DNA of 64,000 nt from CAZGAQ01 sp964523405 (GTDB lineage: Bacteria > Planctomycetota > Phycisphaerae > UBA1845 > Fen-1342), in the NCBI GenBank assembly GCA_964523405.1, contig CAZGAQ010000004.1, positions 172,002-236,001 on the forward strand, read 5' to 3'. Positions within the stretch are counted from its first letter, which is position 1. The number at the start of each line of letters is the position of its first letter. A program made the position numbers and the translations under genes. The notes under the pieces are model-generated. The model was not told where the DNA came from, searched no databases, and saw nothing but the letters and a program-made list of their open reading frames with translations. Of the stretch, positions 35,301 to 43,748 are shown piece by piece.

Positions 35301-37042
35301 CCGGTGACGGCATCTGGAGCCGCGAGTTCACCGTACCCGCGGGCGTGGCCCCGGGCGTGTACAGCCTGCCCTACCTGGTGAATGACTCGCACGCGGCCAC
35401 GGTCGGCGGCGCGGTGTCTTTCACCGTTCTGGCCGAGGCGCCGATGGCGCCGGTGGCGGTGACCGGCTGGAACCGCGACATTGTCGTCGAGCGCCAGGCG
35501 ATCGCCACCGAAGCGGACGGCTTCAACCCGTACGCCGAGTCGTTCGACCTGCCGAACAACATCGCGTTCTACGAGCGCGGCACGATCGGTGGCAACGCGG
35601 CCGGCACGAAGGGTCTGCCCGTGGGTGGCGCCCTGGTGAGTGAGGCGGACGGCACGACCGAGTTCCAGTTGCCGCCGTACGGCACCGGCACCGGGCTGGT
35701 GCCCAATGCCCTGCTCCTGGACGGCACGAAGGTGTCGAGCGGCACGCTGACCCTGACCACGCCGGCGCCGTATCTGCGGCTGGCTGTGCTGCTCTCGGGC
35801 GCGAATGCCAGTGCCACGTCCCTGGGCAATATCACCCTCACGTACACGGACGACACCACCGCGAGCGGACCGACGTACAGCGCGCTGCGGTACTACGCTC
35901 CGGATTGGTACTGGACCGGCGGGATCCGCTGGTACGGCGCCTTCCTGAACACCGGCCGGGTGTGGCTGGACTACGGCGGGTGGATCGATGACGATCCGAC
36001 CCCAGGCGAGAACAATCCGCGGCTCTACCAGATGACGTTCTATCTGGGTACGCAGGGGCTGCACACCAAGCCGATCAAGAGCATCACGTTCGGCCAGCCG
36101 GTTGACGCGGGCAGCGCGGCGATCCTGGCGATCAGCGGCGAGGTCTATACGCCGACGACGGCGCTGAGCCCGATCAGCGTGACCGGCTTCACCCGCGACG
36201 TCATCCTGGAAGCCTCGGCGGTGCCGGGTGCGGATCCGAACGCGCCGTACGCCGGATACTTCGAGTTGTTCGACACCGGCAGCGACCGGGCCTTCTACGA
36301 GAAGGGCGCGGGCACGGGTGCCGAGGGTCTGCCGGTGGGCGGGCTGTTCACCAGCAGCGGTGACGGGGTCACGCAGTTCCAGTTGCAGCCCTACACGGGC
36401 GCCAATGTGCTGTATCTGGATCCCAACACGCCGACCGGTACGCTGACTTTGGCGCCGGCGGCCCAGAAGGCCTACGGCCGGCTGGCGATTCTGGCGACCG
36501 CGCGCAACGCGGCGCAGACGGGCGTGGGCACGATCACGCTCACGTTCGCGGACAGCACGACCGCGGACCTGACGTACAATGCCCACGACTGGTACTGGCA
36601 GCCGGCGCACGTTGCGCTGAACGGCATCGGCGTCGTCAGCACGTCCGGCTCGTTCTTCGTCGACTCGGTCTTCGAGCCGCGCCTGTATCACACGACCTTG
36701 GATCTGGCCGGGCACGTGCCGGCCCTGAACACCAAGGCGATTGTCAGCCTGACGTTCGGCCTGGCCGACGCCAGCGCGGCGACGGGCGTCTTCGCGGTCA
36801 GCGGTGTGGCCGCGGCCCCGGCTCTGTGCCCGGGCGACGGGAACTGCGATCACGTCATCAACTGGCGCGATATCGACTACCTGATCGCGGCCCAGAATGA
36901 CAACGTCAGCTCCTGGACGGCGCTGTTCCCGGCGCCGGGCCCGAGCTGTGCGTTCCTGAATCTGGACACGAGCGGGGATAGCCACGTCAACTGGCGTGAC
37001 ATCGACCCGTTCATCGCCTTGATGAACACGACGTGCCACTAG
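32387..37042 (+). CDS. Giant modular secreted protein with dockerin-like C terminus
   Basis: The 1551-residue product has a signal peptide (cleaved near APGWAA) and a clear modular build. An NFHGMVHG-type domain (about residues 25-295) recurs at about 427-715 (FNWNGICHGASEQ). Between them lies a pre-peptidase-like beta domain of about 125 residues (DNATCATAQVVG... to ...SGQFTFAL). Then follow three Ig-like domains of about 95 residues sharing LNDSGTNGD-type loops (about 720-1015), two copies of a TGWNRDI module (about 1025-1255 and 1265-1475), and a two-loop dockerin-like end (INWRDIDYL and VNWRDIDPF). GGAGG upstream fixes the ATG at 32387. No catalytic motif is visible, so a structural or binding role is likelier. 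It is divergent from the sugar-type regulator. Confidence 0.85.
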   Translation: MSRCVRGKQPCVLAAVLAVALWVAPGWAATVDHPIPLNYNFHGMVHGSAELGVPDDPSGYRAISDRGLYLDSGDPYAFGTQPLVGITGLPYALFNTLSAGQLDMVHLGNRHTMAAFETTAPGSSGNRGIFPTWMPDAASCDHTVPQVTSISPGIVLDDATEIGVLYMISNGGGTFDVVLHFTDSTTATVTLNGPDWYGGNRGEPTITANQPVSYERMLATYVDGMRYNSYTGCSNTDSASLQSFKIDNSGPNLNVTEGIIHTALMTTSVAGKTLDSITFQNPQSGKGYAIYAVTVRTGLADNATCATAQVVGLGELVVANTHVPPGTNPATECGYGEDTNGVWFQYTATTAGTLEARTCGAQFDSTIAVYTGTCGALTSVVCNDDGCGLASRVQWAGVAGTTYYIYAAGLYKTSGQFTFALDKAHTDITMPLQFNWNGICHGASEQTTETHENRCDLNGFRSIADRGLLCDGAQSDALNYGGTIGWQGMQYTIYSTALQSDMVHLGDRTRVANGARNWSPSCPPSNDNGLRPAWLSADDQTGTQYSSMASLNAVFGPNTKVGVLYHTTDVSNPYYASFDVTLEFSNIGAIAIPVLSTDWFVTNGQVMPLPGPGLEAQRLLGIYHAVSSTDRATDAGSGGRLKINEAVISTAALQAAGIDPTGETLLSISFGNPISGNSAGDTYTSAFGIYAATLRDPASYNPEFGPGGVGTVTPNQLVAGAAGKMTVSVSRGSGSPNNITSVVVDGSSVGLSSTLNLYDDGTNGDAQPNDNLWTCNIAFFVDMPAGGANLPFVVTDAQSRTATGNIVFTIIGAAGQAVPETVLVGSSFVAEVAMSSDQTATPGIAVVLDGTPLGLGSSIALNDAGTGGDVTANDGTYSGTVRVPLSAALAATALPFTASQSGHTYTSTLSVTPAAPAAIVAPWPQGVSGTTRRYQVDLYPATEITSVTADLAPLGLGAVALNDSGTNGDQLAGDGIWSREFTVPAGVAPGVYSLPYLVNDSHAATVGGAVSFTVLAEAPMAPVAVTGWNRDIVVERQAIATEADGFNPYAESFDLPNNIAFYERGTIGGNAAGTKGLPVGGALVSEADGTTEFQLPPYGTGTGLVPNALLLDGTKVSSGTLTLTTPAPYLRLAVLLSGANASATSLGNITLTYTDDTTASGPTYSALRYYAPDWYWTGGIRWYGAFLNTGRVWLDYGGWIDDDPTPGENNPRLYQMTFYLGTQGLHTKPIKSITFGQPVDAGSAAILAISGEVYTPTTALSPISVTGFTRDVILEASAVPGADPNAPYAGYFELFDTGSDRAFYEKGAGTGAEGLPVGGLFTSSGDGVTQFQLQPYTGANVLYLDPNTPTGTLTLAPAAQKAYGRLAILATARNAAQTGVGTITLTFADSTTADLTYNAHDWYWQPAHVALNGIGVVSTSGSFFVDSVFEPRLYHTTLDLAGHVPALNTKAIVSLTFGLADASAATGVFAVSGVAAAPALCPGDGNCDHVINWRDIDYLIAAQNDNVSSWTALFPAPGPSCAFLNLDTSGDSHVNWRDIDPFIALMNTTCH

Positions 37043-37080
37043 GCGGCACGTAGCCCTGGGAAGCTGTCAGCAGCAGCCGC

Positions 37081-37109
37081 GCAGGCCGGCGCACGGGCGT
37101 CCGGCCTGC
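37081..37109. terminator. Strong hairpin after the giant-protein gene
   Basis: GCAGGCCGG (37081-37089) and CCGGCCTGC (37101-37109) pair perfectly around an 11-base loop 38 bases after the stop. There is no T-run, so termination is possible but not shown. Confidence 0.45.
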
Positions 37110-37214
37110 CGCGGCGGCGGCAGCCGGCGGATGGTGTGGCTGCCGCACGGGAAGTGATTGGTAAGTCCACAGGTAGTGGGTGCGGCCGAGCAGAACCGAC
37201 CGAGGTGTACGACC

Positions 37215-38123
37215 ATGATGGCGAACAGACAAGCTGGACGTTGGCGCATCGTTCCGCGGCCCGCGTTCACCCTGATTGAGCTGCTGGTGGTAGTGGCCAT
37301 CATTGCCCTGCTGCTCTCGATTCTCTTGCCGTCCCTCAGCGGTGCCCGCAACAAGGCCCGCGAGGTGCTGTGTCGCAGCAACCTGCGCCAGCTCGCGACC
37401 GCCTTCAACACCTATACGGTGGAAGGGAAGGACTGCGTGCCGATGGGCGCCTGGGACCGCCGGGGCGACTGGCTCGGCACGGCCAACTACGAACAGGACA
37501 CCAGCGACGTGGACCAGGCCTACCACAACGTGGCCTGTGCCCCCCAGAAAGGGACGATCTTCAAGTACGTCGGCGAACAGGAGAAGGTCTACTTCTGCCC
37601 CAGCCACGAACGCTTCCGGGAAGAGGGTTCGACCGCGATCAAGCGCTATAGCTACACGGCCCCCGCCCTCAACACCGGCGCCCCCACGTACCTCCTGAAG
37701 AAGTGCCTGATGCTGGATCCGCCCAAGAACGGCAGCGCCTATGTGAACACCTGGCAGAAGGCCACGGTCACGACCATGGCACCCATCCTGGTCGAAGAAG
37801 ACACCACGTTCTCGCTGGAGAGTGTCCGCGACAGTGGGTGGTCCAACAAGGACAGCATCACGATCCGCCACAACAACAAGGGCCACATGGCCTTCATCGA
37901 CGGGCACGTCGAGATGCTCGGTATGGCGGTGGGCAGGAAGCGCAACGATCTCGACGACACCACACGCTTCAAGGCCAACAACGCCTGGCTGGTCATCGGT
38001 AACAAGCGCGTGAGCCTGAGCTATTACGTCGACAACACCCCCTCGGCCGTGACCGACCCGATTCTCGGCTACAAGCCCATCAAGGCCGGTTTCTTGCTCA
38101 AGTACGAACAGGTGGGCAGCTAG
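37215..38123 (+). CDS. Prepilin-like protein with H-X9-DG motif
   Basis: Prepilin-like protein of 302 residues. The leader MMANRQAGRWRIVPRPA is followed by FTLIELLVVVAIIALLLSIL, with Ala before the cut and Glu at +5. The segment SRSNLRQLATAFNTYT-like (here CRSNLRQLATAFNTYT) and the later HNNKGHMAFIDG, an exact H-X9-DG spacing, are characteristic of the prepilin-like proteins that Planctomycetota carry in many copies, often beside secreted-protein genes. Their function is not established. GAGGTG seven bases upstream supports the ATG at 37215. It sits between the giant protein and the mannosidase, away from the main pseudopilin cluster. Confidence 0.85.
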   Translation: MMANRQAGRWRIVPRPAFTLIELLVVVAIIALLLSILLPSLSGARNKAREVLCRSNLRQLATAFNTYTVEGKDCVPMGAWDRRGDWLGTANYEQDTSDVDQAYHNVACAPQKGTIFKYVGEQEKVYFCPSHERFREEGSTAIKRYSYTAPALNTGAPTYLLKKCLMLDPPKNGSAYVNTWQKATVTTMAPILVEEDTTFSLESVRDSGWSNKDSITIRHNNKGHMAFIDGHVEMLGMAVGRKRNDLDDTTRFKANNAWLVIGNKRVSLSYYVDNTPSAVTDPILGYKPIKAGFLLKYEQVGS

Positions 38124-38225
38124 ATGTGCGTGCGCGGGGCCGCCCGCACCGCCCGCGCGGTGCGGCGGACAGCCCGGGCCAATGTGGACCGACTCTTGCA
38201 GCGCGGCTGTGGACAAGTGCCGGGT

Positions 38226-39266
38226 ATGACCTCCACTCCCGGCAACCTGTCCGACCTCCATCGGCCGCCTGAAATAGAGTGGTCCACTTTTGCTTCTGGT
38301 CCGGTCCGGCGGAAGCGCGCGGCGGGCTGGCTGCGGCGGGCCGTCCCGCTCGTCCTCCTGATCTGCTGCACGCCGGTGCGGCCGGGCCTCGCTCGGGCGG
38401 ATGAGCCCAACACGCCCGCCGCCAAACCCGTGGACGCGCAGCCCCGCGTGATCCAGATTCACGACGGCCGGCACTGGGTTTGGTACGCCCGGGACGATCA
38501 GTTCCGTGCCTGCGCGGCCGACATCAAGGTGCTGTACGATTATGCCGACCGGGCGTTTGACCGGCTGGTCGAAGTGTGGGGCCTGGACCCGCCGGCGACG
38601 AAGTATGCGCTGTATGTCTGGCCGCAGACCGGTGGCGGCTTCGCCGCGCCCGACATCGCTGACCTGCGCGTCCTTGGCCCGGGGGCGCATCCGGGCATCG
38701 GCGTTTCGTACGACGCCTTCACGAATAGCGTGCACGACCTCAAGGGCTGGTGGGCGTACGCGATCATCACGCACGAGATGTGCAATCTCGTCCTGGCGCA
38801 GACCGTCAGCCACGGCTGGCCCGTCGACTGGTGGGCCAACCACATCAGCCCGTTTCCCAAGATGACCGCCGTGCAAATCGAGTACGCGCTGCGGCCGGAC
38901 GTGGCGATCGACCACGAGCGGCAGATGGACGCGCCGCTGGACAAGCTGTTCGCGCGGCTGCAGGACCAATACGGGTGGGCGCTGTTCCGGCGGGCGTTCG
39001 CGGCGGCGCGCGCCGACGGCATCAACTGGGAGCGCATCGGCAAGAATCCGTCCCCGCTGCGGACGAACTACGTGTGCGCGTACCTGCAACTGGCGGCGCC
39101 GGAGGACTTGCGGCCGATCCTGGGCGGCACGGTGCCCGGTTACGATCCTCAGGCCGTGGCGGACATTCAGGCGGCGCGGCAGCGGTGGCGCACGCTGAAG
39201 GACGACGATCCGCAGCGGATCGAGCTGCGCGAGCAGTATCTGCGGGGCGAGGCGCTATCCAAGTAG
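38226..39266 (+). CDS. Exported protein of unknown function, possible metallopeptidase relative
   Basis: The 346-residue product has a late N-terminal hydrophobic stretch (LRRAVPLVLLICC) after a basic lead, suggesting export. The only motif of note is AIITHEMCNLVLAQ near residue 180, like the first helix of zinc metallopeptidases but with Asn where the second His of HExxH should be; a nearby VSHGWPVDWWANH could supply a ligand. It may be an inactive or divergent gluzincin, or unrelated. The start is weakly supported; the frame is open upstream to 38124. It is 49 bases before the mannosidase gene in the same direction. Confidence 0.6.
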   Translation: MTSTPGNLSDLHRPPEIEWSTFASGPVRRKRAAGWLRRAVPLVLLICCTPVRPGLARADEPNTPAAKPVDAQPRVIQIHDGRHWVWYARDDQFRACAADIKVLYDYADRAFDRLVEVWGLDPPATKYALYVWPQTGGGFAAPDIADLRVLGPGAHPGIGVSYDAFTNSVHDLKGWWAYAIITHEMCNLVLAQTVSHGWPVDWWANHISPFPKMTAVQIEYALRPDVAIDHERQMDAPLDKLFARLQDQYGWALFRRAFAAARADGINWERIGKNPSPLRTNYVCAYLQLAAPEDLRPILGGTVPGYDPQAVADIQAARQRWRTLKDDDPQRIELREQYLRGEALSK

Positions 39267-39315
39267 TAGATCCCGGCCGCCCGCGCGGCGGGTCCCGGGC
39301 TCAAGGAGTGCGGAC

Positions 39316-42300
39316 ATGAAGCGGTCGGAGCTGGGTTGTACCGGATGGGGGCTGTTTCTGCTTGCGCTGACGGTGCCCGCATGGGGACAGGCGAACGACG
39401 AGCTGGCGGCCGCCGGGGCGACGGAGCGGGGCATCACGACGCCAACGCTCTATGTGATCGGCTATGCGCACCTGGACACACAGTGGCGCTGGACGTACCC
39501 GCAGGTGATCGGCGCGATGATCCCGAACACCATGTCCGGCAACTTCGCCCACTTTCCCCAGTACCCGGACTACGTCTTCAACTTCAGCGGTGCCAACCGC
39601 TACCGCATGATGAAGGAGTACTACCCGGCCGACTACGAGACGGTGAAGCAGTTCGTCGCCACCGGCCAGTGGTTCCCCTGCGGCTCGTCGATGGAAGAGT
39701 GCGACGTCATGGCGACGGGCGCCGAGTCCATCATTCGCCAGGTGCTCTACGGCAACCACTTCTTCCGGCACGAGCTGGGGCGCGCCAGCGCCGAGTTCAT
39801 GCTCCCGGACTGCTTCGGTTTCCCGGCCTCGTTGCCGACGCTGCTAGCGCATTGCGGGCTGAAGGGCTTCTCGACGCAAAAGCTGAGCTGGGGCTCGGCC
39901 GTCGGCATTCCGTTCAACGTCGGCGTGTGGACCGGCCTGGACGGCACGCCGCTCCTGGCCGCCCTGAACGCCGGTAGCTACGTGGCCGAGATCAACTCGG
40001 ACCTCAGCCAGGACACCGGTTGGCTGGACCGGATCAATCAGAACGGCCAGGCATCCGGCGTCTACGCCGACTACAGCTATTACGGCGTCGGCGATCAGGG
40101 AGGCGCGCCGGGGGCCACCTCGGTGCAGTGGCTGGAAGCCAGCGTGGCCGGCACCGGGCCGGTCGAGGTCAAATCCGCCACGGCCGAGCAGATGTTCCTG
40201 GACATTCCCCCGGCCAGCATGAGCAGCCTGCCCAACTACCAGGGTGACCTGCTGCTGACGGAGCACTCGGCGGGCTCCATCACCTCGCAGGCCTACATGA
40301 AGCGCTGGAATCGCAAGAACGAGCTGCTGGCCGATGCGGCGGAGCGCGCCGCGGTTTTCGCGGAATGGCTCGGCGGCCCCGCGTATCCGCGCCAGCGGCT
40401 GAATGACGCGTGGACGCTGGTCATGGGCGGGCAGTTTCACGACATCCTGCCGGGTACGTCGCACCCGCAGGGCTACGTGTATTCCTGGGGCGACGAGCTG
40501 CTGGCCCTCAATCAGTTCGCCAGCGTGCTCGACAGCTCGGTCGGGGCGCTGGCGGGCGGACTGAATACGCAGGCGGTCGGCGTGCCGCTGGTCGTCTACA
40601 ACCCGCTGTCGATCGCGCGGCAGGACCTCGTCGAAGCGACTGTGACCCTGCCCTACACACCGGCCGCGGTGCGCGTGGTCGGACCGGACGGGCTCGAGGT
40701 GCCGGCGCAAATCCGCAGCGCGGCCGGCACGCAGGTGCAAATCCTCTTCCTGGCGACGGTGCCTTCGGTCGGGTTCGCGGTGTACGACGTGCAGCCGGCG
40801 GCGAGCGCCCTGGCAAGCACGTTGGCAGTGACGACCACCACGCTGGAGAACGCGCGGTACCTCGTCACGCTCGACGGCAACGGCGATGTGGCGAGCATCT
40901 ACGACAAGACGGCCGGACGCGAACTGCTCGCGGGCCCGGTACGGCTGGCGTTCTCGCGCGATTTCCCGGGGTACTGGCCGGCCTGGAACATGGACTGGTC
41001 GGATGCGCAGCGACCGCCGCAGGCCTATCTCACCGGCCCGGCCCGCGTGCGTGTCGTGGAGCACGGCCCCGCGCGCATCGCCGTGGAGGTTACGCGCGAC
41101 GGCCAGAACTCGCACTTCGTGCAGACCATCCGCCTGGCCGCAGGCGACGCCGGCGAGCGCGTCGAATTCGCCAACACCGTTGACTGGCGCGGCGCGATCT
41201 GCAATCTGAAGGCCACCTTCCCGCTGACGGCCGCCAACCCGTATGCGACGTACAACTGGGAAGTCGGCACGCTGCAGCGCGGGGTGAATGATTCTTCGAA
41301 GTACGAGGTGCCGACGCACGGGTGGATTGACCAGGCCGACGCGGGCGGCACCTTCGGCGTTACGCTCCTCACCGACTGCAAGTACGGTTCGGACAAGCCC
41401 GACGACGCGACCCTGCGCCTGACGCTGCTGCGCACGCCGGGGGCCAACACCGACTACCAGGACCAGGCCACGCAGGACTGGGGCCGCCACGAGATTCTCT
41501 ACGGCCTCGCCGGCCACGTGGGGACGTGGCAACAAGCCCAGACGGACTGGCAGGCCCTGCGCCTCCAACAGCCCCCCCTTGCCTTCCAGACGACGGCGCA
41601 CAGCGGAAACCTCGGCCGCACCCTGTCTCTGCTGAGTGTCAACAATCCCCGCGCGCGCGTCATGGCTGTGAAGAAGGCCGAAGACTCCGGCGAGATCATC
41701 GTACGCCTGGTGGAGGCGAGCGGTCAGACCGCCAGCAACGTGCGCGTCACGCTGCCGGCGCCTCTGGCGGCCGCACGCGAGGTCAACGGCCAGGAATTGC
41801 CGGTTGGTGCGGCCGCGATTGTGAATGGCAGCCTGGCGACGAGCCTGGGCGGCTACCGCCTGCGGACGTTCGCGCTGACGCTTGATCCGATTGCGGCGCA
41901 GTTGCCCGCGACGACCAGCCAGGCCGTCGCCCTGCCGTACAACCGCGCGGTGACGAGCGGCGACGGGCAGCCGTCCGCCGGCGGCATCGACTCGAACGGG
42001 CGCTGTCTGCCGGCCGAGATGCTGTCCGCGGACATCGCCTACCGCGGCACGCACTTTCAACTCGGCCCGGTTGCCGGCGGCCAGGCGAATGCGGTGCAGT
42101 GTGCCGGTCAGACGATCACCCTGCCAACAGGCAACTACAACCGCCTGTACCTGCTCGCAACGGCCGGCAACGGCGGGCAGCAGGTGACGTTCGGCCTCAA
42201 CGGGCAGCCGGTGTCCATGCAGGTGCAGGACTGGGGTGGTTTCATCGGGCAGTGGGATCGGCGCGAGTGGTACGGCGACGTTGCGGCCACCGCGTTCTAC

Positions 42301-43464
42301 TGGGACTATCCGCTGGCTGGTCTGACCCCGGCCTATCTCCGCCCGGACCCGGTGGTGTGGTTCTGCTCCCATCGCCACAACGCGGACGGAGGCAACGAAC
42401 CCTACGAGTACTGCTACCTCTTTGCGTACGCGCTCGACCTGCCGGTCGGAACCAACACGCTAACCCTGCCGACGAATAACCGCGTGTTCGTGCTGGCGGC
42501 GACGCTGGCGAACGACCCGACCGCTGGTACCCGCCCCGTGCAGCCGCTTGGCGACGACCTGCTGCGTTACGACACGCCGCAAACGGTGATGGCGCCCATT
42601 GCGGCCACCGGCTGGAATCGGGACATTGTTGTGGAGGCCGCTGCCCAGCCCGACCCGAATCATCCGACCAACAAGTACTTCCAGAATTACGCGCAAGCGT
42701 TCGACGTGCGCAACGGCTACGCCCTCTATGAGCACGGCCTGGCGGGCGGCGACGGCAACCCGGCCTTGCCGACCGGCGGAGCGTTCACGAGCATGGCCGA
42801 TGGCACGACGCAAGTGCAGCTCCAGCCGTACGACGGGCTTAACGTGCTGCAACTCAGTCCGAGCACCGCGCCGACCGGTACGCTGACTTTCGCGACCGCG
42901 GCGCGCCGGGCTTACGCGAAACTGGCGATCTTCGCCGCGTCCACCAACGCCGGCCAGGACTCGGTTGGCAATCTGACGATCACGTTCACCGACGGCACGA
43001 CCACGAGCGGCCTGAGCTACATGGCGCAGGACTGGTTCTTCCATTGTGGTCACAATGCGATCTGTGATCTGGGGCGCGCGTACCTGCCCGGCGACTCGTT
43101 CCACAACCCGGACTATGACCCGCGCATCTATCAGACCACGCTGGACCTGACCGCTCGGGGCCTCGACACCAAGCCGATCCACAGCCTGACCTTCGAGGTC
43201 GCCAGCGGCGGGAACTCCAACCGCACGACGGCCATCTTCGCCGTCAGCGGCGCTACGCCGCCGGCCGCGGGCGACCTGAACTGCGACGGCGCCGTGGACG
43301 CGGCCGATGCGGCCCTGCTGGCGAGCTGCCTGACCGGACCCGGCCTGCTGCTGCCGCCGCCGGCGTGTGATCCGGTGCTATTCACCCGGGCGGACCTTGA
43401 TGGGGATGGCGACGTGGACGTGACCGACTACGCGCGACTGCAGCGCGCGGCAACCGGGTCATAG
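39316..43464 (+). CDS. Secreted GH38 alpha-mannosidase with TGWNRDI module and dockerin-like tail
   Basis: The 1382-residue product has a signal peptide (cleaved after WGQA, residue about 26). The GH38 domain shows the zinc ligands in GYAHLDTQWRW (His52, Asp54) and the nucleophile in LPDCFGFPASLP (Asp165), followed by the middle helical domain (about 300-385, NDAWTLVMGGQFHDILPG) and the C-terminal beta domains to about 840. A further beta region spans about 870-1080. Residues 1097-1311 are a TGWNRDI module like those of the giant protein, and 1315-1382 hold two dockerin-like calcium loops (DLNCDGAVDAADAALLASC, DLDGDGDVDVTDYARL). It cleaves alpha-mannosides, probably outside the cell. AAGGAG upstream fixes the ATG. 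Addition of these two C-terminal parts to a GH38 enzyme is unusual. Confidence 0.92.
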   Translation: MKRSELGCTGWGLFLLALTVPAWGQANDELAAAGATERGITTPTLYVIGYAHLDTQWRWTYPQVIGAMIPNTMSGNFAHFPQYPDYVFNFSGANRYRMMKEYYPADYETVKQFVATGQWFPCGSSMEECDVMATGAESIIRQVLYGNHFFRHELGRASAEFMLPDCFGFPASLPTLLAHCGLKGFSTQKLSWGSAVGIPFNVGVWTGLDGTPLLAALNAGSYVAEINSDLSQDTGWLDRINQNGQASGVYADYSYYGVGDQGGAPGATSVQWLEASVAGTGPVEVKSATAEQMFLDIPPASMSSLPNYQGDLLLTEHSAGSITSQAYMKRWNRKNELLADAAERAAVFAEWLGGPAYPRQRLNDAWTLVMGGQFHDILPGTSHPQGYVYSWGDELLALNQFASVLDSSVGALAGGLNTQAVGVPLVVYNPLSIARQDLVEATVTLPYTPAAVRVVGPDGLEVPAQIRSAAGTQVQILFLATVPSVGFAVYDVQPAASALASTLAVTTTTLENARYLVTLDGNGDVASIYDKTAGRELLAGPVRLAFSRDFPGYWPAWNMDWSDAQRPPQAYLTGPARVRVVEHGPARIAVEVTRDGQNSHFVQTIRLAAGDAGERVEFANTVDWRGAICNLKATFPLTAANPYATYNWEVGTLQRGVNDSSKYEVPTHGWIDQADAGGTFGVTLLTDCKYGSDKPDDATLRLTLLRTPGANTDYQDQATQDWGRHEILYGLAGHVGTWQQAQTDWQALRLQQPPLAFQTTAHSGNLGRTLSLLSVNNPRARVMAVKKAEDSGEIIVRLVEASGQTASNVRVTLPAPLAAAREVNGQELPVGAAAIVNGSLATSLGGYRLRTFALTLDPIAAQLPATTSQAVALPYNRAVTSGDGQPSAGGIDSNGRCLPAEMLSADIAYRGTHFQLGPVAGGQANAVQCAGQTITLPTGNYNRLYLLATAGNGGQQVTFGLNGQPVSMQVQDWGGFIGQWDRREWYGDVAATAFYWDYPLAGLTPAYLRPDPVVWFCSHRHNADGGNEPYEYCYLFAYALDLPVGTNTLTLPTNNRVFVLAATLANDPTAGTRPVQPLGDDLLRYDTPQTVMAPIAATGWNRDIVVEAAAQPDPNHPTNKYFQNYAQAFDVRNGYALYEHGLAGGDGNPALPTGGAFTSMADGTTQVQLQPYDGLNVLQLSPSTAPTGTLTFATAARRAYAKLAIFAASTNAGQDSVGNLTITFTDGTTTSGLSYMAQDWFFHCGHNAICDLGRAYLPGDSFHNPDYDPRIYQTTLDLTARGLDTKPIHSLTFEVASGGNSNRTTAIFAVSGATPPAAGDLNCDGAVDAADAALLASCLTGPGLLLPPPACDPVLFTRADLDGDGDVDVTDYARLQRAATGS

Positions 43465-43607
43465 ACGTCCCGTACCTGATGCGGGTGGCCACTCAACGAG
43501 CCGGTCCGCTGACGCGGTCGAGGCGCCGCCGGATCGGCTTGGCCGTCGACTGCCCAGGCCCGTTCGGTTTTCCCGTGAATTGGGGCCCGCGCGGCGGAGA
43601 TCGCGGA

Positions 43608-43613
43608 TACACT
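43608..43613 (+). promoter_or_regulatory. Candidate -10 box of the hybrid kinase gene
   Basis: TACACT in the context GGATACACTATC lies 136 bases before the chosen ATG. No -35 at the right distance is seen. Confidence 0.3.
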
Positions 43614-43748
43614 ATCTACATGGGTAGGTTTGAACGCGGCGGGTGCGCCGACTCCCGCGAACCATCCTAACCAGCGCGCTGCGCCGGGGCGCGTCTCGAG
43701 AATCCAATGCCCGGCACTGTGGCATCGACACCATCGGGAGTTTGCCCG

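Noticed and set aside
34643..37039. 798-codon minus-strand frame within the giant protein gene
   Set aside because: Composition is that of a shadow frame, and the plus-strand modules are conserved between copies at the protein level.
39844..42378. 844-codon minus-strand frame across the mannosidase gene
   Set aside because: Arginine- and valine-rich shadow without motifs; the plus strand encodes an intact GH38 enzyme.
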